Assembly: GCA_016195825.1 (NCBI GenBank)
Contig: JACPYV010000047.1
Coordinates: 1-36,226, forward strand
Direction of reading: 5' to 3'
DNA length: 36,226 nucleotides
From: Burkholderiales bacterium
Lineage (GTDB): Bacteria > Pseudomonadota > Gammaproteobacteria > Burkholderiales > Burkholderiaceae_C
The notes under the pieces were generated by a model. It did no database searches. It worked only from the letters and a program-made list of their open reading frames with translations, and was not told the DNA's origin. Position 1 is the first letter of the stretch; every line of letters starts with the position of its first letter. The position numbers and the translations under genes were made by a program. This document shows positions 1 to 9,283 of the stretch, in pieces.

Positions 1-1
1 C

Positions 2-508
2 ACCATGATCTACGTGACCCACGACCAGGTCGAGGCGATGACGCTGGCCACGCGCATCGTCGTCATGCACCAGGGCGTGATCCAGCAGATCGGCACGCCG
101 GCCGAGGTCTACGAGAAGCCGAAGAACCTGCGCGTGGCGGGTTTCGTGGGCTCGCCGGCGATCAACCGCGTCGAGGGCCAGGTGGGCGAAGGCGGCGTGT
201 TCGCGTCGGCCGCCTTCAGCGTGCCGCTGCCCGCCGCGCTCGCGTCACGGCCGAAGGGCGAGGTGATGACGCTGGCGGTCCGGCCGGAGAACGTGCGCGT
301 GGATGCCGGCGAGGCTTTCGAGGCTGTGGTCCAGTTGGTGGAGCCGCTGGGCAATCAGCACGTCGTCTGGCTGAGCTGCGCGGGCAGCACGCTGTCGGCC
401 GTGCTGCCGGGGCAGCCGGAGGTGCAGGAAGGCGCCAAGGTGAGGCTGGGCTTCGATGCGGGCAAGACGATGTGGTTCGACGCAGCAGGGGAGCGGGTCG
501 AGGCCTGA
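2..508 (+). CDS. Sugar ABC transporter ATP-binding protein, C-terminal part (MalK/UgpC type)
   Basis: Only the last third of the protein is present; the reading frame is open to the left edge, so the true start lies outside the window. The first residues read [13 protein letters not shown], the H-loop (switch histidine) of an ABC ATPase. They are followed by the usual MalK-family stretch ([32 protein letters not shown]) and a TOBE-like regulatory domain containing [10 protein letters not shown]. Family knowledge: these ATPases energise uptake of oligosaccharides with two permeases and a binding protein, and one ATPase can serve several importers. The permease/binding-protein operon at 7572-10554 has no ATPase gene, so this protein is a possible partner (inference). 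Confidence 0.9.
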   Translation, partial: TMIYVTHDQVEAMTLATRIVVMHQGVIQQIGTPAEVYEKPKNLRVAGFVGSPAINRVEGQVGEGGVFASAAFSVPLPAALASRPKGEVMTLAVRPENVRVDAGEAFEAVVQLVEPLGNQHVVWLSCAGSTLSAVLPGQPEVQEGAKVRLGFDAGKTMWFDAAGERVEA

Positions 509-637
509 ACCGGCCGTGCGCTCGCCGACACGGTGAGGCCAGTCTCGGGTTGCCGGGCTCAGGCCACTGTCACGAAGACCTGCTGCAATATCGGGTTAGC
601 AGCTTGCAGGCGCGCAGCGCCGTCCGAGATCCCGCCG

Positions 638-1351
638 ATGTCCGAATCCGCCAACCTGAAGCGCCTGCTGGCTGTCCTGGGCTTGACGATCCCTCTGCTG
701 GCCGCGGCGCAGGCGCCCACGCCGCCCATGAGCGACGCCGAGCGAGCCCGGCGCGATGCGGAAAAGGTGTTCAGCTTCATCAAGTTCCAAACGGTGCGCA
801 TCAAGCCGCCGGCCGAGCCGGCCAGCAAGCCACCCCGGCCGGCGTTGCCCACCCCGGCACGACCGGTTCACCTGCCGCGCGTTGCGGAAGCCACGACAGC
901 GGCTGCCGAACCCGCGCCTGCAGCCGCTGTCACGACCATGGCCGGTGCGGACACGCTGCCAGCGGCCGAGCCTGCGGCTCCGCCCCCGGCAGCGCTGCCC
1001 GCCTCGGTCATGGGCGCTGCCGCCACCGAGCCTGCTGCAGCGGCGTTCACGGCGGAGGCAGAGCCTGAAACCGACGACCGAGACGATCACGAGGAAGTCG
1101 CGCTGCAGATGCAGAACTTTGTGGCGCCCGTCCTGACGCCAGCGGTGCAAGCCACCCTGGGCGCCGGCGCCCGCAACGTCAAGGTGCGCTTCACCGTCGA
1201 GGCCAGCGGCCAGGTGAGCAAGGCTGAAGCGGCAGCAGACGTGCCCCGCCGCCTAGCCAAGCCCGCCACCGACGCCATCCTGCAGTGGCGCTTCGCGCCG
1301 CTGCCGCAGGCGCGCACGACGGACGTCGAGATCGCGTTCCGCCGCGACTGA
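638..1351 (+). CDS. Secreted protein with TonB C-terminal domain (energy-transducer-like)
   Basis: A 237-residue protein. I chose the ATG at 638 because it begins a clear signal-like segment (LKRLLAVLGLTIPLLAAAQA); an upstream in-frame GTG at 533 would put that segment inside the chain. A long Ala/Pro-rich low-complexity region (about residues 50-150) follows, and the last 70 residues resemble the TonB C-terminal fold (VKVRFTVEASGQVSKAE, AILQWRFAPLP). TonB proteins couple inner-membrane energy to outer-membrane receptors. Here the N-terminal hydrophobic stretch ends in a plausible cleavage site (AAAQA) and could give a free periplasmic protein rather than an anchored transducer. No ExbB/ExbD genes are nearby. 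The domain call is fairly sure, but the link to the TonB receptor at 19777 is only inferred. Confidence 0.7.
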   Translation: MSESANLKRLLAVLGLTIPLLAAAQAPTPPMSDAERARRDAEKVFSFIKFQTVRIKPPAEPASKPPRPALPTPARPVHLPRVAEATTAAAEPAPAAAVTTMAGADTLPAAEPAAPPPAALPASVMGAAATEPAAAAFTAEAEPETDDRDDHEEVALQMQNFVAPVLTPAVQATLGAGARNVKVRFTVEASGQVSKAEAAADVPRRLAKPATDAILQWRFAPLPQARTTDVEIAFRRD

Positions 1352-1510
1352 GCGGCGCCGCGGCGCGCTACCGATACCCGAATCGGCATCGCCACGCTTG
1401 GAAATGTGACTGGCTTTTTGCCAGCCGCTGCGCCTATCGTTCGCGCTCGGCGGTCAAAGCGCCGTGCCCGTGATATTCGCGGCGCCCTCCATTCCAACGA
1501 TAAAAGAGAC

Positions 1511-3184
1511 ATGAAAAGCCACATTCTTGCTGCGTGCCTGCTGCTCGCCGCGCCGCTTTGTTTCTCGCAAAAAATCACGGCCGTCCATTTGCAGGTCGAT
1601 TTGACCGAGGACAAAGGCCCGCTCAAACCCATGTGGGCCTGGTTCGGCTACGACGAGCCGAACTACACCTACATGAAGGACGGCAAGAAACTGCTGTCAG
1701 AACTGGCCGCCCTCAGCCCAGTGCCGGTTTACGTTCGCGCCCACAACCTGATGACGTCGGGCGATGGCACGCCTGCGCTCAAATGGGGCTCGACCGGCAT
1801 GTACAGCGAAGACAGCGACGGCAAGCCCATTTACAACTGGACGATCGTCGACAGGATTTTCGATACTTATATCGAACGTGGCATGAAACCGCTGGCGCAG
1901 ATCGGGTTCATGCCCGAAGCCCTGTCGGCCCACCCCCAGACTTATCAACATCGCTGGGCGCCGGGCACGCCCTACCCGGAAATCATGACCGGCTGGGCCT
2001 ACCCGCCCAACGACTACAAGAAGTGGTCAGAGCTGATTTACCAGTGGGTCAGGCACAGCGTGGCGCGCTACGGCCAGGCGGAAGTCGAAAGCTGGTATTG
2101 GGAGTTGTGGAACGAGCCCGACGGCTTCTACCTTATCGCGCCGAACGTCGAGCAGGAGTACTTCAAGATGTACGACCACGCTGCTGACGCCGTCAAGCGC
2201 GCGTTGCCGACCGCGCGCATGGGTGGCCCGCATACGGCGCATGGCGGCAAGTTCTTCGACCATTTCATCCAGCATTGCCTGAATGACACCAACCACGCGA
2301 CAGGCGAGAAAGGCGCGCCCATCGATTTCCTGGCCTATCACGCCAAGGGCCGGCCGACGGTGGTCAACGGCGTGGTCCAGATGAGCATGAAGACGCACTT
2401 CAAGAATATCGACGATGGCCTGGCCATCGTGGCGTCCTACCCCCAGTTGAAAGGTATTCCGGTCATCATCGGAGAATCCGATCCCGAAGGCTGCGCGGCC
2501 TGCGGCATGTCGACCAACCCGGAGAATGCCTATCGCAACGGCACGATGTACGCCAGTTATACGGCGGCATCGATTGCCCGCGAATATGACTTGGCCACGG
2601 CTCGCGGGGTCAATCTTGCAGGCGTGGTCAACTGGTCGTTCGAATTCGAGGACCAGCCCTGGTTCGCAGGCTTCCGCGATCTGGCCACCAACGGCGTGGA
2701 CAAGCCTGTCCTGAATGTATTCCGCATGCTCGGCATGATGACCGGCAACCGCGTCGGCGTGGCCGGCGATGGCGCATATGACGCCCCCGCCATACTCCAG
2801 TCCGGCGTGCTGGGCGAGCGCACCGATATCAATGCGCTGGCGGCCCGGAGTGCCAAGGGCGCGACCGTGCTGCTCTGGAATTACCACGACATCGACATCA
2901 TCGATGCCGGCTCCCCGGTGCGCGTGACGATCAAGGGCATACCCGCTAGAAAGGTCGTGATGACGCATTACCGGATCGACCAGGACCACAGCAACGCCTA
3001 CGCGGCATGGAAGAAAATGGGCTCGCCGATCTCTCCCAGCCCAGCGCAGATTGCTGCACTGGAAAAGACCAGCAAGCTCGCCACGATCGGCGCACCCAAG
3101 ACATTGCCGGTCCGTGACCGGCAGGTGGTGGTCACGATGCAATTGCCGCGTCAGGCGGTTTCCTTCATCAAGTTGAGCTATTGA
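1511..3184 (+). CDS. Secreted GH39-like glycoside hydrolase
   Basis: A 557-residue secreted protein. The ATG at 1511 starts a classical signal peptide (MKSHILAACLLLAAPLCFS); the frame is open further upstream but without secretion features. The body has a (beta/alpha)8-type layout. A general acid/base motif WELWNEPDGF holds Glu202, and a nucleophile motif IIGESDPEG holds Glu322, spaced as in family GH39 (beta-xylosidases, iduronidases and relatives). A C-terminal beta-domain region (VLLWNYHDIDI) is also typical of that clan. The substrate cannot be read from sequence. A, T and non-GC-ending codons look commoner here than in neighbouring genes, hinting at a different history. The stop codon (3182-3184) overlaps the start region of the next gene, so the two are probably co-transcribed. 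No LacI-type operator was seen upstream. Confidence 0.75.
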   Translation: MKSHILAACLLLAAPLCFSQKITAVHLQVDLTEDKGPLKPMWAWFGYDEPNYTYMKDGKKLLSELAALSPVPVYVRAHNLMTSGDGTPALKWGSTGMYSEDSDGKPIYNWTIVDRIFDTYIERGMKPLAQIGFMPEALSAHPQTYQHRWAPGTPYPEIMTGWAYPPNDYKKWSELIYQWVRHSVARYGQAEVESWYWELWNEPDGFYLIAPNVEQEYFKMYDHAADAVKRALPTARMGGPHTAHGGKFFDHFIQHCLNDTNHATGEKGAPIDFLAYHAKGRPTVVNGVVQMSMKTHFKNIDDGLAIVASYPQLKGIPVIIGESDPEGCAACGMSTNPENAYRNGTMYASYTAASIAREYDLATARGVNLAGVVNWSFEFEDQPWFAGFRDLATNGVDKPVLNVFRMLGMMTGNRVGVAGDGAYDAPAILQSGVLGERTDINALAARSAKGATVLLWNYHDIDIIDAGSPVRVTIKGIPARKVVMTHYRIDQDHSNAYAAWKKMGSPISPSPAQIAALEKTSKLATIGAPKTLPVRDRQVVVTMQLPRQAVSFIKLSY

Positions 3185-3189
3185 TCGAC

Positions 3190-4617
3190 ATGGCTGCCAA
3201 ACGATGGCCCCTGGCCGCTGCCTGCTGGTTCGGGTTGATCTCGTGGGTCTTGCTCGGGGCCATGCCGGCCCATGCCGGCGAGGGCGCCGGCATCTACGCG
3301 CAGCACTGCATGCAATGCCACGGCCCGAACCGGGAAGGCGGCATCGGCCCCAACCTGACCGGCGCCCGGTGGAACAAGGTCGAGGCCCGGAAGGACAGCC
3401 TCGCCGGATTCATTGCCCAGGGCTCCAGTGACGGGCGCATGCCCGGTTGGAGCAAGCGCCTGACACCGAAGCAGATCGGCGCGGTGGCCGACTACCTGCT
3501 GACACCGCCCTCGAAAGGTGGCGATCAAGTCCTCGGGAGCACGTCTGATCCTTATCCCGAACTGAAGAACTTCCGCCTGCCTGTCGGCTTCTCGATCGCC
3601 GTCTATAGCGACAAGGTCCCGAGTGCGCGCGGCATGGCGGTGGCGGATTCCGGCATCGTCTATGTCGCGTCACGCACCGAGGGCAAGGTGTTCGCGCTGA
3701 TCGACGGCAGCGGCAGGCATGCGGCCGACAAGGTCGTGACAGTCGCCAGCGGGCTTGACTCACCGATCGGCGTGACGCTGCTGAACGGTTCGCTGTTCGT
3801 GTCCGAGCGGTTCCGCGTATCTCGATTCGACGACATTGCGAACACCTACGACAAGATGCCGCTCATGCACGTCGTCAAGGATGACTTTCCCAAGGATGCC
3901 TGGCACGGAGAGAAGATCATCAAGGCCGGCCCGGATGGGAAGCTCTACATCCCCATCGGCGCCCCTTGCAACAGCTGCAACAGGGAGCAGGAGCTGCATT
4001 CGAAGATCCACCGGATGAACCCGGATGGTTCTCAGTTCGAGGTGTACGCGCGTGGCGTCCGCAATTCGGTGGGGTTTGCCTGGCATCCACTGACCCAGGA
4101 GTTCTGGTTCACCGACAACGGGCGCGACATGCTGGGCGACAACATGCCGTCCGACAAGCTCAACCACGCACCCAAGCCCGGCATGCATTTCGGGTTCCCC
4201 TATTGCCAGGGCGGCGTGGTGCCCGATCCTGAGTTCCAGGCCGGCCGGAGTTGCAGCGAATTCACCGAACCCGCCGCCAAGCTGGGGCCCCATGTCGCCT
4301 CGCTGGGCCTGCACTTCTACACGGGGCAGCAGTTCCCGGCGCAGTACCGCAACCAGCTGTTCATCGCCGAGCATGGCTCATGGAACCGCAGCCAGAAGAT
4401 CGGCTATCGAGTGGCGCTCATCACGCTGTACGGCGACAAGGTGGTCAGCGACACCGTGTTCGTGGACGGGTTCCTGCAGGGTGACAAGGTGATCGGCCGG
4501 CCGGTGGACGTCGCCCAGCTGCCGGACGGCTCCCTGCTGATCTCCGACGACTTTGCCGGGCGGGTCTACCGCGTCAGCCATGCCGCACCACCGCCGGCAT
4601 CCCCGGCGACGCAGTAG
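3190..4617 (+). CDS. Secreted cytochrome c fused to PQQ-dependent sugar dehydrogenase (AA12/sorbosone dehydrogenase-like)
   Basis: A 475-residue protein with a signal peptide (WPLAAACWFGLISW...MPAHA). I prefer the ATG at 3190 to a TTG at 3181 that overlaps the previous stop. Domain 1 (about residues 30-110) is a class I cytochrome c: the heme-binding motif is C40-M-Q-C43-H44 and Met84 in GRMPGW is the likely axial ligand. Domain 2 (about 125-465) is a six-bladed beta-propeller of the glucose/sorbosone dehydrogenase type, with LPVGFSIAVYSDKVPSARGMAV at its start, the GAPCNSC motif and a late IAEHGSWNRS motif. Family knowledge: such enzymes oxidise sugars with PQQ as cofactor, and the fused heme can pass electrons onward. 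It follows the GH39-like gene, so it may oxidise a product of that hydrolase (inference). Confidence 0.8.
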   Translation: MAAKRWPLAAACWFGLISWVLLGAMPAHAGEGAGIYAQHCMQCHGPNREGGIGPNLTGARWNKVEARKDSLAGFIAQGSSDGRMPGWSKRLTPKQIGAVADYLLTPPSKGGDQVLGSTSDPYPELKNFRLPVGFSIAVYSDKVPSARGMAVADSGIVYVASRTEGKVFALIDGSGRHAADKVVTVASGLDSPIGVTLLNGSLFVSERFRVSRFDDIANTYDKMPLMHVVKDDFPKDAWHGEKIIKAGPDGKLYIPIGAPCNSCNREQELHSKIHRMNPDGSQFEVYARGVRNSVGFAWHPLTQEFWFTDNGRDMLGDNMPSDKLNHAPKPGMHFGFPYCQGGVVPDPEFQAGRSCSEFTEPAAKLGPHVASLGLHFYTGQQFPAQYRNQLFIAEHGSWNRSQKIGYRVALITLYGDKVVSDTVFVDGFLQGDKVIGRPVDVAQLPDGSLLISDDFAGRVYRVSHAAPPPASPATQ

Positions 4618-4646
4618 CCGCGTGAGCCGACTGCCAGCTCAGGCCG

Positions 4647-5219
4647 TCACTGCGGCGGTGCCGAGGCAGGCGCGGGCGCGGGCGCGGGCGCGGGCAATGC
4701 CCATGAGAACCCCTCGACCCCCTTGGCAAACGCGTCCGTCAGTTCTTTATAGGGACTGGTGGCCGGCCCCTTGAGCAGCACGATGAGGCGATAGCCGTCC
4801 TTGACAGCCACGTAGCTGACGGCGCGCAGGCCGTTGGGCAGCTTGCCCTCGTAGCGCCCACCTTCCACGCCGCCCACCAGCGCGGGCTTGGCGGCATCGC
4901 GGGTCAGGCTCTTGTCGAAGGGATTGCCGATCTTGACCGCGCCATCCAGCGGGTCGTAGGGCTTGGCCGGGTCGGGCTCGGCGTAGCTCCACACAATGAT
5001 GAACACGCCCTTGGGATCGTCGGTGCGAGAGTAGACGGCCATGCCGGTCGGTCGGCCGGTCTTGTCGGGCTTCTCCTCGCGGTTCACCGCCGTCACGCCG
5101 TCCGGGGCGTTGAAGCTGCCGAACGCGGTCTTCACCTCGGCGGCATGGCCCACCGGCGCGCAGAGCAAGCCGGCGATCAGGGAGAAGGTGCAAAGCAGAC
5201 GGTGCATGTTGTTCGGCAT
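4647..5219 (-). CDS. Small secreted protein of unknown function
   Basis: A 190-residue protein beginning at ATG 5219; a TTG just before it (5222) and an ATG at 5207 are alternatives, and none has a good Shine-Dalgarno sequence. It has a signal peptide (HRLLCTFSLIAGLLCAPVGHA), a compact mixed alpha/beta domain (about residues 28-170, with GVFIIVWSYAEPDP and YRLIVLLKGPATSPYKEL) and a C-terminal Ala-Pro repeat tail. I do not recognise the domain. It lies 54 bases downstream of the GH16 lipoprotein gene on the same strand and is probably the last gene of the ABC/GH1/GH16 operon. Its role in glucan use is therefore only suggested by position. Confidence 0.6.
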   Translation of the reverse strand: MPNNMHRLLCTFSLIAGLLCAPVGHAAEVKTAFGSFNAPDGVTAVNREEKPDKTGRPTGMAVYSRTDDPKGVFIIVWSYAEPDPAKPYDPLDGAVKIGNPFDKSLTRDAAKPALVGGVEGGRYEGKLPNGLRAVSYVAVKDGYRLIVLLKGPATSPYKELTDAFAKGVEGFSWALPAPAPAPAPASAPPQ

Positions 5220-5273
5220 CAATGCGAGCGCTTGGGGACGATGAGCGAGCAGGAACGAGCGGGGGCCTTGCGG

Positions 5274-6185
5274 TCAGTTCTCCTTGTAGATCCGCACCCA
5301 GTCCACCTTCATCTGCGCCGTGGCCGGCGTGGTCGCATCGGGCGCGCCGGGCCAGTCGCCGCCGACGGCCAGGTTCAGGATGACGAAGAAGGGCTTCTCG
5401 AACACCCAGGGCGAGCCCGCCGGCAGCGAGGCGGGCGTGAGGCGATGGAACTCGACGCCGTCGACCTGCCAGATGATCTCGTTTGCGCGCTTGATGATGG
5501 TGTAGGTGTGGAAGTCGTCCGCCACCGGCTTGCCGAACTCGTAGGGCTTGCCGATCCCCTGCGCGCCCGAGTAGCCCGTGCCATGCGCGGTGCCGTAGGT
5601 GACGGTCGGCGTCTTGCCGATGAATTCCATGATGTCGATCTCGCCCGACGCCGGCCACTGGCCGGTCTGGCCCAGGCTCCAGAAAGCCGGCCAGATGCCC
5701 TGACCGGACGGCAGCTTCATGCGCGCCTCGACCTTGCCGTAGGTGAAGTTGACTTTGTTGCTGGTGTGGATGCGGGCCGAGGTGTAGAGGCACTGCGCGC
5801 CATTCCAGCAGGGGCCGGGGTTAGCGGCCTTCTCGGCGGAGATGACCAGCATGCCGGCACCGTCCAGCTGCGCGTTGCGGGCGCTCGACGTGTAGTACTG
5901 GAACTCGTGGTTGCCCCAGCCGCCGTTCTCAGCGTTGCCGAGGTCGTAGTTCCAGTTCGCGCTGCTGGGCACGGTGCCGGCGGCGCCGTCGAACTCGTCA
6001 CTCCAGACCAGGCTCCAGCTGTTGGAGGGCGCCGGGGCTGACGCCGCGGGAGCCGGTGCGGCGGGGGTCGCGGGCGCCGGTGCGGCCGTGGCCGAGCCAC
6101 CGCCACCGCCGCAGGCGGTCAGCACGGCGGCCACCGCGGGCAAGACGTTGCGCCAGGGGCTGGGCGCGCGGGTGATGGGGGTCAT
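5274..6185 (-). CDS. GH16 endo-beta-glucanase lipoprotein (laminarinase-like)
   Basis: A 303-residue protein. The start at 6185 is supported by GGAGACA seven bases upstream and by a lipoprotein signal (AVAAVLTAC, lipidated Cys25). A Gly/Ala/Pro-rich tether leads to a complete GH16 domain (about residues 57-303). The active-site motif is E182-I-D-I-M-E187, where Glu182 would be the nucleophile and Glu187 the acid/base. Flanking family motifs are WSDEFDG, GIWPAFWSLG and the C-terminal MKVDWVRIY. The unbulged EIDIME form is typical of bacterial beta-1,3-glucanases. As a lipoprotein it should act at the cell surface or in the periplasm, feeding short beta-glucans to the GH1 enzyme whose gene ends 34 bases upstream. 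It is fifth in the operon starting at 10554. Confidence 0.9.
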   Translation of the reverse strand: MTPITRAPSPWRNVLPAVAAVLTACGGGGGSATAAPAPATPAAPAPAASAPAPSNSWSLVWSDEFDGAAGTVPSSANWNYDLGNAENGGWGNHEFQYYTSSARNAQLDGAGMLVISAEKAANPGPCWNGAQCLYTSARIHTSNKVNFTYGKVEARMKLPSGQGIWPAFWSLGQTGQWPASGEIDIMEFIGKTPTVTYGTAHGTGYSGAQGIGKPYEFGKPVADDFHTYTIIKRANEIIWQVDGVEFHRLTPASLPAGSPWVFEKPFFVILNLAVGGDWPGAPDATTPATAQMKVDWVRIYKEN

Positions 6186-6219
6186 GTCTTGTCTCCGTTG
6201 TTGTTTTGTCGGGGGGCGA

Positions 6220-7569
6220 TCAGCCGCGCCAGTCGCGAAGGAACTGGCGATACCACTCGGCGCTGGCCTTGGGGGTGCGGACCTGGGTGTCGTAGTCGAC
6301 ATGCACGATGCCGAAGCGCTTCAGGTAACCGCTGGCCCATTCGAAGTTGTCCATCAGGCTCCAGACCATATAGCCGGCCATGGGCACGCCCTGTTGCATC
6401 GCACTGGCGACAGCGGCGATGTGGTCGCGCAGGTAGGCGATGCGGTCGTCGTCCTGCACGCGGCCGTGGGCGACGGTCTGGTCCTTGAAGGCGCCGCCGT
6501 TCTCGGTGACGTAGACGGGTGGCAGGCCGGGGTAATCGCGGTGCAGCAGCACCAGCAGGTCGGCCAGGCCGGGTGCGTAGATCTCCCAGTCCATATCGGA
6601 CACGGGAAGGCCGCGCTCCTTCGCCTTCCAGTCCTCGCCGCTGGCGGACACGACAGTGCGGGTGTAGTAGTTGACGCCCAGGTAGTCCATGGGCTGGGCG
6701 ATCGCCGCCATGTCGCCGGCTTCGACGATGGGCGCGTCAGCGCCCAGCTCGGCCAGCACCTCCTCGGGGTAGCTGCCCTTGAACAGCGGGTCGGCATACC
6801 AGCGACGGCCACGGGCATCGGCCATCTGCGCGGCAGCGATGTCTTCGGGCATGGCCGTGGCGGGCATGCAGGACGACAGGTTGAGCACGATGCCCAGCTG
6901 ACTCTTCGCGCCATCGGCCCGCAGCGCCTGCACCGCCAGGCCATGGCTGAGCAGCAGGTGGTGGCAGACCTGGGTGGCGATCTTGCGGCTCTTGATACCC
7001 GGCGCGAAATTGCCCTGCTCATGGCCCAGCACGGCGACCACCCAGGGCTCGTTGTGCGTGGTGATGCCGTCCAGCCGGTCGCCCAGGCGGGCCTGCACAT
7101 AGCGGGCGTATTCGACGAAGCGGTGCACGGTGTCACGGTCGTTCCAGCCGCCTCGGTCCTGCAGGCCTTGCGGCAGGTCCCAGTGATTCAGCGTCGCCCA
7201 GGCCTGGATACCGCGGGCCTTCAGCCCGTCCACCAGACGCTCGTAGAAGTCCAGGCCCTTGGGGTTGAACTCACCGTGGCCCTGGGGCCGCACGCGCGGC
7301 CAGGCGATGGAGAAGCGGTAGGCGTTGACACCCAGCGAAGCGATCAGGTCGAGGTCGCTCTCCAGCCGGTGGAAATGGTCGCAGGCCACGTCGCCGTTGC
7401 TCGCGTCGGCGATGGCGCCAGGCTGCTTGCAGAAGCGGTCCCAGATGGATTCGCCCTTGCCGTCTTCATGGGCGGCACCTTCGATCTGGAAGCTGCTGGT
7501 GGCGACACCCCAGACGAAGTCCGGCGGAAATTGCTGAGGCAGAGGGCGGTGCAAAGGGCTTTGGGGCAT
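6220..7569 (-). CDS. GH1 beta-glucosidase
   Basis: A 449-residue protein, normal length for GH1. The frame is open far upstream, but the real start is ATG 7569, three bases after the permease stop, where the family N-terminus (FPPDFVWGVATSSFQIEGA) appears. The acid/base Glu174 lies in THNEPW and the nucleophile Glu356 in VTENGG. Other GH1 markers are YRFSIAWPRV, NHWDLPQ, YLGVNYYT and MVWSLMDNFEWASGY. There is no signal peptide, so it is cytoplasmic and should release glucose from imported beta-linked oligosaccharides. It sits between the importer permeases and the GH16 gene and shares their transcript and, presumably, the LacI-type operator at 10558-10573. Confidence 0.96.
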   Translation of the reverse strand: MPQSPLHRPLPQQFPPDFVWGVATSSFQIEGAAHEDGKGESIWDRFCKQPGAIADASNGDVACDHFHRLESDLDLIASLGVNAYRFSIAWPRVRPQGHGEFNPKGLDFYERLVDGLKARGIQAWATLNHWDLPQGLQDRGGWNDRDTVHRFVEYARYVQARLGDRLDGITTHNEPWVVAVLGHEQGNFAPGIKSRKIATQVCHHLLLSHGLAVQALRADGAKSQLGIVLNLSSCMPATAMPEDIAAAQMADARGRRWYADPLFKGSYPEEVLAELGADAPIVEAGDMAAIAQPMDYLGVNYYTRTVVSASGEDWKAKERGLPVSDMDWEIYAPGLADLLVLLHRDYPGLPPVYVTENGGAFKDQTVAHGRVQDDDRIAYLRDHIAAVASAMQQGVPMAGYMVWSLMDNFEWASGYLKRFGIVHVDYDTQVRTPKASAEWYRQFLRDWRG

Positions 7570-7571
7570 GG

Positions 7572-8386
<815 letters not shown>

Positions 8387-8390
<4 letters not shown>

Positions 8391-9283
8391 GCCTGCACCT
8401 GCCGATCCGCGAAGGCCTTGTTGGTCAGCCAGGTCAGCAGCGCGATGATGCCGAACATGATCCAGGCCAAGGCGCTCGCGCCGCCGAAGTCGCTGAAATC
8501 GAAGGCCAGGCGGTAGAGGTACATGGCCACCGTCATGGCGGCCTGGTCGGCGCCACCCTTGCCGTTGGTCAGGATGAAGGGCTCCTCGAACAGCTGCAGG
8601 CCGCCGATGACGGACAGCGTCACGCCGAACAGCATCATGGGCTTGAGGCCCGGCAGCGTGATGCGCAGGAACTGCTGCCAGGGGCCGGCACCATCCAGCT
8701 TGGCAGCCTGGTAGAGGTCGTGCGGAATGGTCTGTAGCGCGGCCAGGTAGAGCACCAGGTTGAAGCCCACGTAGCGCCAGAACACGACGATGGCCACCGC
8801 CGGCTTGATCATCTGCGGCGAGCGCATCCAGTTGATGTTGTCGGTGCCGAACATCGCGTGCAGGGCCTGGTTGACCAGCCCGTAGTCCGTCGAGAACAGC
8901 GAGCCGAACAGCATCGCGATGGCGACGGTGGAGGTGATGTAGGGCAGAAAGTAGGCGCCTGAGAACACGCCGCGCCAGCGGCCGAACGACTGGTGCAGGA
9001 ACACGGCCAGCGGCAATGCCACGAGGTGCTGCGGCACGCCGGTGGCGACGGCCAGCCATAGCGTGTTGCGCAGGGACTTCCAGAACCAGCCGTCGGTCAG
9101 CGCGAAGACGAAGTTGTCCAGGCCCACGAACTTCATGGATTCGATGCCGCTGGTAGGTTCCCAGGACTGGAAGGCCAGCCACAGCGAAAACACCAGCGGG
9201 AACAGCCCGAACACGGCGAACAGGATCAGGAAGGGGCTGACCAAGAGGTAGGGCGCCCAGGCGGAGGGTATGCGGAACTTCAT
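8387..9283 (-). CDS. Carbohydrate ABC transporter permease, MalF/UgpA type
   Basis: A 298-residue permease with the usual six hydrophobic segments of the MalF/UgpA family. It has the N-terminal signature WAPYLLVSPFLILFAVFGLFP. The EAA loop is DLYQAAKLDGAGPWQQFLRI followed by TLPGLKPMM. Its start codon shares one base with the binding-protein stop (9283-9285), and its own stop overlaps the MalG-type start. The three transport genes therefore form one translationally coupled unit. It pairs with the 7572-8390 permease; no ATPase gene belongs to the unit. Confidence 0.93.

Noticed and set aside
3181-3189. TTG start for the cytochrome c-dehydrogenase overlapping the GH39 stop
   Set aside because: The ATG nine bases later gives a better signal peptide start and a standard codon.
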